Assembly (NCBI GenBank): GCA_018883785.1
Contig: JAHLFO010000003.1
Span: forward strand, 1 to 45,037
Source: Candidatus Bacteroides intestinipullorum
GTDB lineage: Bacteria; Bacteroidota; Bacteroidia; Bacteroidales; Bacteroidaceae
Reading direction: 5' to 3'
Length of the DNA stretch: 45,037 nucleotides
In this document: positions 40,043-45,037 of the stretch, one piece after another
Numbering within the stretch: the stretch's first letter is position 1
Layout of the letters: each line of letters opens with the position of its first letter
Position numbers and translations under genes: made by a program
Notes under the pieces: model-generated
Database searches by the model: none
The model's input: only the letters and a program-made list of their open reading frames with translations
What the model was told of the DNA's origin: nothing

Positions 40043-40243
40043 ATGCCCATCGTCGTAAATCTGGATATTATGATGGCCCGCCGCAAGATGACCTTGAACG
40101 AGCTGGCCGAGCGGATAGGCATCACCCCCGCCAACCTCTCCATCCTCAAGACGGGGAAGGCCAAGGCCATACGCTTCTCCACCCTGGAAGCCATCTGCCA
40201 GGTGCTGGAGTGCCAGCCGGGGGATTTGCTGGAGCACAAATAA
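40043..40243 (+). CDS. Small XRE-family HTH regulator (YozG-like)
   Basis: A 66-residue protein that is almost only a helix-turn-helix: LDIMMARRKMTLNELAERIG, then ITPANLSILKTGKAKAIRFSTL and EAICQVLECQPGDLL. This is the compact Cro/CI-like family usually encoded next to DUF2975 proteins in Firmicutes and Bacteroidetes. It binds DNA as a dimer and probably autoregulates the operon. No operator could be singled out. It ends the operon and converges on sufE across an inverted-repeat spacer. Confidence 0.88.
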   Translation: MPIVVNLDIMMARRKMTLNELAERIGITPANLSILKTGKAKAIRFSTLEAICQVLECQPGDLLEHK

Positions 40244-40344
40244 ATGAAGAATGGTTTTAATGAAGAATTAAGAATGAAGAATCAGCCGTGCCATGCGGGC
40301 CCCGTTGTAGCATAATTCTTCATTCTTCATTCTTCGTTCTTCAT
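40244..40344. repeat. Inverted repeat of GAAGAAT units between XRE gene and sufE
   Basis: AAGAATGAAGAAT (40270-40282) is an exact complement of ATTCTTCATTCTT (40315-40327), within longer imperfect arms of repeated ATGAAGAAT (from 40244) and ATTCTTC (to 40344). It probably acts as a bidirectional terminator. It is a copy of the element at 40775-40880. Confidence 0.7.
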
Positions 40345-40766
40345 TAAATCGTTTTCGCCTTGAACGCCAGCGCATACATCCGCATCTGCTTCACCATGGA
40401 CAGCAGGCCGTTGCTGCGGGTGGGGGAGAGGTGTTCGCGCAGGCCGATCCGGTCGATGAAGTAGAGGTCGGCATTGAGGATTTCGTCGGGCGTGTGGCCT
40501 GAGAGCACCTTGATGAGGAGGGCGATGATGCCTTTCACAATCAAGGCGTCGCTTTCGGCCTGGAACACCAGCTTGCCGTCCACCTCGTCTGCCTGGAGCC
40601 ATACGCGGCTCTGGCAACCTTCTATCAAGTTCTGGTCCGTCTTATACTTTTCGTCCAAAGGGGCTTGTTCGTTGCCCAGGTCTATCAATAGCTGATAGCG
40701 GTCCATCCAATCGTCGAAGTCGCTGAACTCGGCGATTACTTCGTCTTGTGCTTCGTTTATTGTCAT
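40344..40766 (-). CDS. sufE: SufE-family sulfur acceptor
   Basis: A 140-residue protein that takes persulfide sulfur from the cysteine desulfurase SufS for Fe-S cluster assembly. The acceptor is Cys51 in EGCQSRVW, exactly the position of E. coli SufE Cys51. Other family marks are FDDWMDRYQLLIDLG near the N-terminus and GLREHLSPTRSNGLLSMVKQM at the C-terminus. Length matches. It is flanked on both sides by GAAGAATGAAGAAT inverted-repeat spacers and appears to be an isolated gene away from other suf genes. Confidence 0.94.
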   Translation of the reverse strand: MTINEAQDEVIAEFSDFDDWMDRYQLLIDLGNEQAPLDEKYKTDQNLIEGCQSRVWLQADEVDGKLVFQAESDALIVKGIIALLIKVLSGHTPDEILNADLYFIDRIGLREHLSPTRSNGLLSMVKQMRMYALAFKAKTI

Positions 40767-40774
40767 ATTAAATT

Positions 40775-40880
40775 AAGAATGTATTAAATGAAGAATGATG
40801 AATGAAGAATTACGTTAGAACGAATGCCTGCAAACAGGGGCATTCTTCATTTTTAATTCTTCATTCTTCATTTAAATCAT
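40775..40880. repeat. Second GAAGAAT-type inverted repeat, upstream of sufE
   Basis: Left arm AATGAAGAATGATGAATGAA from 40787, and right arm CATTCTTCATTTTTAATTCT (from 40841) continuing to 40873. A GC-bearing core hairpin GAATGCC (40822-40828) / GGCATTC (40839-40845) lies inside. It can end the minus-strand QC-like transcript before sufE. Confidence 0.65.
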
Positions 40881-40893
40881 TCTTCATTAAAAG

Positions 40894-41907
40894 TTATTTC
40901 TCGTTGTATATCACCTCCATCACCGTCCGCCCCACGGCATTGAGCGTGGCGCGGTCGATGACGTCCATGTTGTCGTCCAGCGTGTGCCAGAAGTCCCCGA
41001 AGCCGCTGTCGCCGTTGGGGCTGTAGTTGATGATGTCCACGCAGGGGATGCGCGTCAGGCCGTAGACGTAGACGTGGTCGTCGGTCACCTCCATGCCGTC
41101 TTCCTGGGGGAAGTAGCTGCCGAAGCCCAGGCGTTGGGCAGTGTCCCAGATTTTCTTGACCTGCGTGGGGGCGGTGCGTTGCGAGAAGCCTTCGCGGTAG
41201 AAGGTGGCGCCCCGTCCGCCCACCATGTCCAGCAGGATGCCGTAGCGGGCGTTGTAGCCCTGCACGTGGGGCACGCGGCCCCAGTATTGCGAGCCGAGGC
41301 ACCAGGTGTCGGCCTTGTAGGCTCCCTTGTAGAAGGTGGGGATGCCGTAGTCCTCGGCGTCGAAGAAGATGATGTCCACGCCGATGGCCGGGGCTTGTTG
41401 TTGCATCTGCCGGGCCATCTCCAGCAGGACGCCCACGCCGCTGGCACCGTCGTTGGCGCCGAGGATGGGCTGTTTCTGTTTCTTCTTGCTGCGCTCGGAG
41501 TCGGCGTATGGGCGGCTGTCCCAGTGGGCGCAGAGCAGGACGCGGCGGCGGTTGTCGGGGTTGAAGGAGCCGATGATGTTGCGGGCCTTGAGGATGGTGT
41601 TGTCGTAGGCCACGAGGTCGGCCTCCTGCACATGGACGGTGGCGCCGAACTGCCGGAGTTTGCCGATGAGGTAGTCGCCGCAGGCACGGTGGGCAGCGGT
41701 GTTGGGCACGCGCGGGCCGAAGTCCACCTGCTCCTTGACGTAACGGTAGGCACTGTCGGCATTGAAGGCGGGCACGGTGACGGCGGCGGCCTCCTCCTCC
41801 TCGGTCGTACCGGCATCGGCGGCCGGTTGCTTGCGGTTGCTGCTGCACGCCACGATGGCCACGACCATCAGGCACAGGGCAGCGACAAAGGGATAGTTTC
41901 GTTTCAT
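40894..41907 (-). CDS. M28-family lipoprotein, probable glutaminyl cyclase (type II)
   Basis: A 337-residue lipoprotein with lipobox IVACS and Cys21. The zinc-peptidase fold shows LLCAHWDSRPYAD at about 124-136, GANDGASGVGVLLEMA with Asp153, FFDAEDYG with Glu185, and FWHTLDDN with Trp307-His308. A Trp directly before the zinc-ligand His and a single-metal ligand set (Asp, Glu, His) fit animal-type glutaminyl cyclases, such as Porphyromonas gingivalis QC, better than two-metal M28 aminopeptidases. It would form N-terminal pyroglutamate on exported proteins in the periplasm. Many signal-peptidase sites in this window leave Gln at +1. A plain aminopeptidase is the alternative. Confidence 0.82.
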   Translation of the reverse strand: MKRNYPFVAALCLMVVAIVACSSNRKQPAADAGTTEEEEAAAVTVPAFNADSAYRYVKEQVDFGPRVPNTAAHRACGDYLIGKLRQFGATVHVQEADLVAYDNTILKARNIIGSFNPDNRRRVLLCAHWDSRPYADSERSKKKQKQPILGANDGASGVGVLLEMARQMQQQAPAIGVDIIFFDAEDYGIPTFYKGAYKADTWCLGSQYWGRVPHVQGYNARYGILLDMVGGRGATFYREGFSQRTAPTQVKKIWDTAQRLGFGSYFPQEDGMEVTDDHVYVYGLTRIPCVDIINYSPNGDSGFGDFWHTLDDNMDVIDRATLNAVGRTVMEVIYNEK

Positions 41908-41913
41908 TGTTGT

Positions 41914-42840
41914 CTATTTAAAACTTAGGGTTACTTCTTTCTTTCCGACTTCCAGCACGGCCTCGGCGCCGCAGGGCAGGGGCATGTTGCGCGTGACGTG
42001 CCCCACGGGGAAGCCGAAGCAGACGGGAATATCGTAGGGCTTCAGCACGTCGGCCAGGGCCTCGTAGAGCGGTTTGCCCAGCGAGCGGTTCTCCTCATAT
42101 TCGGTGAATTGCCCGATGATGAGGCCGCAGAGCCGCTCCAGCACGCCGCCCAGCTTCAAGTTGTACATCATGCGCTCCACGGCGTGCGGCCGTTCGCCCA
42201 CATCTTCCAGGAAGAGGAGGGTGCCCTCCGCCGGGATGTCCCAGGGCGTGCCGCGCAGGCCGTAGAACACGGAGAGGTTGCCTCCGCGCAAGATGCCGCG
42301 CGCAGTGCCCCGGTGGTTAAGCCGATGTGCCTCGCAGGCGACGCCAAAGTCCTGCCTTCCCTCGGGATAGTGGCCGAAGAGGAAGCCGCGCAGGGCCAGC
42401 ATGGCCGGGTCGTCGTCCGGCTCCACGGTGAGGTGGCGGGCCATGGGGGCATGGAGCGAGGCGAATCCTTCGTGTTGGAAGACGTTGTGCAGGGCGGTGA
42501 TGTCGCTGAAGCCGATGAGCCACTTGGGTTGCTGGCGGAAGCGGGTGAAGTCCAGCTTGTCCACCAGATGCACGGCCCCGTAGCCCCCGCGGCTGCAAAG
42601 GATGGCACGTGCCTGCGGGTCGTCCAACGCCTCCTGGAAGTCCCTGAGCCGCTGGGCCATGGTGCCGGCATACGTGCCGTGCGAACTGCCGGCATGAGGA
42701 GCCAGCACAGGCTCCAGCCCCCACGACTGCAGTCGTCGGACGGCTCCGCGCAAGAAGGCTTTGTCTATCTTGCTGGACGGGGAGAGGATGATGACGCGGT
42801 CGCCCTCGCGGAGGCGGGGCGGATAAATCAGGCTTTCCAT
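41914..42840 (-). CDS. LD-carboxypeptidase (S66 family)
   Basis: A 308-residue cytoplasmic serine peptidase that removes the terminal D-Ala from recycled muropeptide tetrapeptides. The nucleophile is Ser112 in IGFSDITAL. The catalytic Glu lies in LLFLEDVGE and the His in GFPVGHV near the C-terminus, the Ser-Glu-His set of S66. LCSRGGYGAVHL also matches. The start at 42840 is preferred because an upstream ATG gives unaligned residues and overlaps the promoter. The MccF self-immunity branch is an alternative within the family but less likely. It lies 6 nt upstream of the QC-like gene on the same strand. Confidence 0.9.
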   Translation of the reverse strand: MESLIYPPRLREGDRVIILSPSSKIDKAFLRGAVRRLQSWGLEPVLAPHAGSSHGTYAGTMAQRLRDFQEALDDPQARAILCSRGGYGAVHLVDKLDFTRFRQQPKWLIGFSDITALHNVFQHEGFASLHAPMARHLTVEPDDDPAMLALRGFLFGHYPEGRQDFGVACEAHRLNHRGTARGILRGGNLSVFYGLRGTPWDIPAEGTLLFLEDVGERPHAVERMMYNLKLGGVLERLCGLIIGQFTEYEENRSLGKPLYEALADVLKPYDIPVCFGFPVGHVTRNMPLPCGAEAVLEVGKKEVTLSFK

Positions 42841-42858
42841 TGACAGTGCTTTTGCGCG

Positions 42859-42866
42859 CAAATGTA
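42859..42866 (-). promoter_or_regulatory. -7 element for the LD-carboxypeptidase/QC-like operon
   Basis: The minus strand reads TACATTTG, with TTTG at 42889-42892 about 22 bp upstream. The ATG is 18 nt downstream. Confidence 0.6.
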
Positions 42867-42976
42867 CGCATTTCGGAGGAGAATATGGCAAAGGGCACGG
42901 CCTTTTTTGCGGCGAAGCCGGTCTGTGGCGGGGCTTCCTGGCGGGTGTGGCGTGATATGTGGGCGGATGGGGATGG

Positions 42977-43090
42977 AATCAATGCCAATAATGCATAGGA
43001 ATCAATGCCAATGATTGGGTACAATCAATGCCATTGATTGGGGGTAATCAATGCCAATGATTGGGTGGAATCAATGCCATTGATTGTATA
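42977..43090. repeat. Array of five AATCAATGCC units with 23-bp period
   Basis: AATCAATGCC recurs at 42977, 43000, 43023, 43046 and 43069, exactly 23 bp apart. Units 3 and 5 continue as AATCAATGCCATTGATT, a perfect-armed palindrome. Units 2 and 4 have AATGATT instead. It occupies the divergent spacer between the LD-carboxypeptidase and acyl-CoA synthetase genes. Confidence 0.88.
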
Positions 43091-43170
43091 CCTGTTCCCG
43101 GCTTTGATCCCATCTCGCAGGCAGGAAGATGTGACTTCGTCCCCCAGAAGTTAAAATTTCGGTGGTAATC

Positions 43171-43200
43171 TTTGTTTTTCTAAAAAAATGGTTAACTTTG
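43171..43200 (+). promoter_or_regulatory. Promoter of the acyl-CoA synthetase gene
   Basis: TTTG (43171-43174) and TAACTTTG (43193-43200) are 18 bp apart, close to the Bacteroides consensus. The ATG follows 23 nt later. Confidence 0.7.
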
Positions 43201-43223
43201 TGACGTCTAATCCTCAAAAACTC

Positions 43224-45037
43224 ATGACAATGGCACTACAGGAAATGGCCGTGCTGGTGCACAGGCAGGCGGCAAAGTATGGAGACCGGGTGGCCTTGAA
43301 GTACAGGGACTATGCCCGGGGAGAATGGCTCCCGATCACGTGGACTGAGTTTGAACGTACCGTGCGCCTGGCGGCCAATGCCTTGGTGGCCCTCGGCGTG
43401 GACGAGCTGGAGAACGTGGGCATCTTCTCGCAGAACAAGCCGGAGTGCCTCGCGACGGACTTCGCGGCCTTTGCCAACCGCGCCGTCACCATCCCGCTCT
43501 ATGCCACCAGTTCGGCGTTGCAGGTGCAGTATATCGTGAACGATGCCGCTATCCGCTTCCTCTTCGTGGGCGAGCAGTTCCAGTATGATGCCGCATTCTC
43601 CGTCTTCGGCTTCTGCGAATCCTTGCAGCAACTCATCATCTTCGACCGCACGGTGAAGAAAGACCCGCGCGACCTGACCTCCCTCTATTGGGACGAGTTC
43701 CTGGCCCTGGGCCGCGACTTGGCGCACGAGGCGCTGATTGCCCAGCGCACCGCCCACGTCGAGGAGCATGACTTGATGAACATCCTCTACACCTCGGGCA
43801 CGACAGGCGAACCGAAGGGCGTGATGCTGAGGTATAGCAATTATAATGAGATATTCCGCGTGCACGACGAGTTGCTCAGCATTCTGACCGACCGGGACGT
43901 GTCGCTCAATTTCCTCCCCCTCACCCACATCTTCGAGAAGGCGTGGACCTACTTCTGCCTGCGGCGCGGCGTGCTGGTGTGCGTCAATCTGTATCCTTCC
44001 GACGTGCAGCAGTCGCTCCGCGAGGTGCGTCCCACGGTGATGTGCAGCGTGCCCCGCTTCTGGGAGAAGGTGTACCAGGGCGTGCACGAGCGCATTGCCA
44101 ACGAAAGCCCCTTGCGCCGTGCCTTGATGCTGGATGCCCTGAAGGTGGGGCGCGAGCACAATCTGGACTATGTCCGCGTGGGCAAGGTGCCGCCCCTGAT
44201 GCTGCGCCTGAAATACAAGTTCTACGAACGCACGGTCTACGCCTTGCTGCAGAAGACCATCGGGCTGGAGAACGGCAACTTCTTTCCCACGGCCGGGGCG
44301 GCCGTGTCCGACGAAATCTGCGTCTTTGCCCACTCCGTGGGGCTGAACATGATGGTGGGATACGGGCTGACGGAATCTACGGCCACGGTGGCCCTCTATC
44401 CCCTCACAGGCTTTTCGATAGGCTCGGTGGGGCGCATCATCCCCGGCTTGGAGGTGAAGATAGCCGACAATCAGGAAATCCTGCTACGGGGCAAGACCAT
44501 CACCGATGGTTACTACAAGAAGCCCGTCTCCACCTCCGAGGCCTTCACCCCCGACGGCTGGTTCCACACCGGCGATGCGGGCTATCTGCAGGACGGCCAT
44601 CTCTATCTGACGGGCCGCATCAAGGAACTGTTCAAGACCTCCAACGGCAAGTATATCTCACCCCAGGCCTTGGAAGCCCGCCTGGGCATCGACCGCTACA
44701 TCGACCAGATCGCCATCATTGCCGACCAGCGCAAGTTTGTTTCCGCCCTGATTGTCCCTGTCTATGACTACGTAAAGGCATACGCCGACCGCAAGGGCAT
44801 CCCCTATGCTTCGGTGGACGACCTGTTGAGGCATCCCAAGATTCTGTCGCTGTTTCAGGCCCGTATCGAGACCCTTCAGCAGCAGTTTGCCCACTACGAG
44901 CAGGTGAAGCGCTTCGTCCTCTTGCCCCGTCCGTTCAGCATGGAGCAGGGCGAGCTGACCAACACGCTGAAGCTGCGCCGCGCCGTCGTGGCCGAGCACT
45001 TCAAGGATGTCATCGACAAGATTTATGCCGATGCCGA
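43224..45037 (+). CDS. Long-chain acyl-CoA synthetase (AMP-forming), 3-prime end cut by window
   Basis: 604 codons are visible and the frame is still open at the window end. It is an ANL-superfamily enzyme that activates fatty acids through an acyl-adenylate. ILYTSGTTGEPKGVM is the phosphate-binding P-loop motif. GYGLTES is the adenine-binding motif. GWFHTGDAGYLQDGHLYLTGRIKELFKTSNGKYIS covers the A7-A8 region and the hinge. The C-terminal catalytic lysine region (NTLKLRR) lies just before the edge, so only a few residues are missing. ATG at 43230 is an equally likely start. Cytoplasmic or peripheral membrane; feeds beta-oxidation or phospholipid recycling. Confidence 0.93.
   Translation, partial: MTMALQEMAVLVHRQAAKYGDRVALKYRDYARGEWLPITWTEFERTVRLAANALVALGVDELENVGIFSQNKPECLATDFAAFANRAVTIPLYATSSALQVQYIVNDAAIRFLFVGEQFQYDAAFSVFGFCESLQQLIIFDRTVKKDPRDLTSLYWDEFLALGRDLAHEALIAQRTAHVEEHDLMNILYTSGTTGEPKGVMLRYSNYNEIFRVHDELLSILTDRDVSLNFLPLTHIFEKAWTYFCLRRGVLVCVNLYPSDVQQSLREVRPTVMCSVPRFWEKVYQGVHERIANESPLRRALMLDALKVGREHNLDYVRVGKVPPLMLRLKYKFYERTVYALLQKTIGLENGNFFPTAGAAVSDEICVFAHSVGLNMMVGYGLTESTATVALYPLTGFSIGSVGRIIPGLEVKIADNQEILLRGKTITDGYYKKPVSTSEAFTPDGWFHTGDAGYLQDGHLYLTGRIKELFKTSNGKYISPQALEARLGIDRYIDQIAIIADQRKFVSALIVPVYDYVKAYADRKGIPYASVDDLLRHPKILSLFQARIETLQQQFAHYEQVKRFVLLPRPFSMEQGELTNTLKLRRAVVAEHFKDVIDKIYADA

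Noticed and set aside
42977..43090. CRISPR array
   Set aside because: The 23-bp period leaves only a few variable bases between repeats, so there are no spacers, and no cas genes are in the window. The same applies to the arrays at 11847 and 36453.
43236..44333. 365-residue minus-strand ORF
   Set aside because: Antisense shadow of the acyl-CoA synthetase, whose motifs are clear on the + strand.

Overview
The window looks like chromosome from a Bacteroidales bacterium (Bacteroides/Prevotella-like). The evidence is the many -7 elements of the form TAnnTTTG, a T9SS-type sorting domain beside a PorV-like barrel, BACON domains, a tRNA without encoded CCA, and the core order speA-argB-ECF sigma. 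Most genes are moderately GC-rich. The exception is about 265-5280, which by eye is much richer in A+T.

Layout. (1) 1-5300: a tRNA-Leu, then a tight four-gene minus-strand operon made of a penicillin-acylase-like Ntn hydrolase, a DDAH/amidinotransferase-fold enzyme, a soluble phosphatidylserine-decarboxylase-like pyruvoyl enzyme and a MATE exporter. It reads as an acquired small-molecule cassette of unknown product. (2) 5987-14429: housekeeping genes speA, argB, an ECF sigma/anti-sigma pair, a GSGD-repeat DUF2807 protein, a YgjP-like metalloprotease, a LysO exporter split in two, RNase HII and CorA. (3) 14665-25785: a nine-gene co-directional block headed by an MltC-like transglycosylase. It contains a zinc-ribbon/C25-like caspase-fold protease without a signal peptide, a zinc-ribbon SPFH coiled-coil protein, a small beta-rich protein, a zinc-ribbon/TM/Sel1 protein and four exported proteins (LpoB/CsgG-like, an unrecognised one, LPP20-like, and a lipoprotein). 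No described system that I know matches this set. (4) 25766-29296: antiporter-tcdA-lolD on the minus strand. (5) asd. (6) 30559-35992: PorV-like barrel, an S8 protease with a T9SS tail, and a two-BACON lipoprotein. (7) 36739-40243: a 29-residue membrane peptide, a CPBP protease, four DUF2975-type membrane proteins with near-identical C-termini, and one XRE regulator. (8) 40344-45037: sufE, a glutaminyl-cyclase-like M28 lipoprotein, an LD-carboxypeptidase, and a long-chain acyl-CoA synthetase cut by the window end.

Three intergenic spacers (11847-11940, 36453-36539, 42977-43090) each hold a small array of palindrome-like units with a 22-23 bp period. Unit sequences differ between arrays but the architecture is the same. 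These arrays, the low-GC cassette and the protease/SPFH block are the main candidates for undescribed biology. All family assignments were made by reading motifs; no database search was run.
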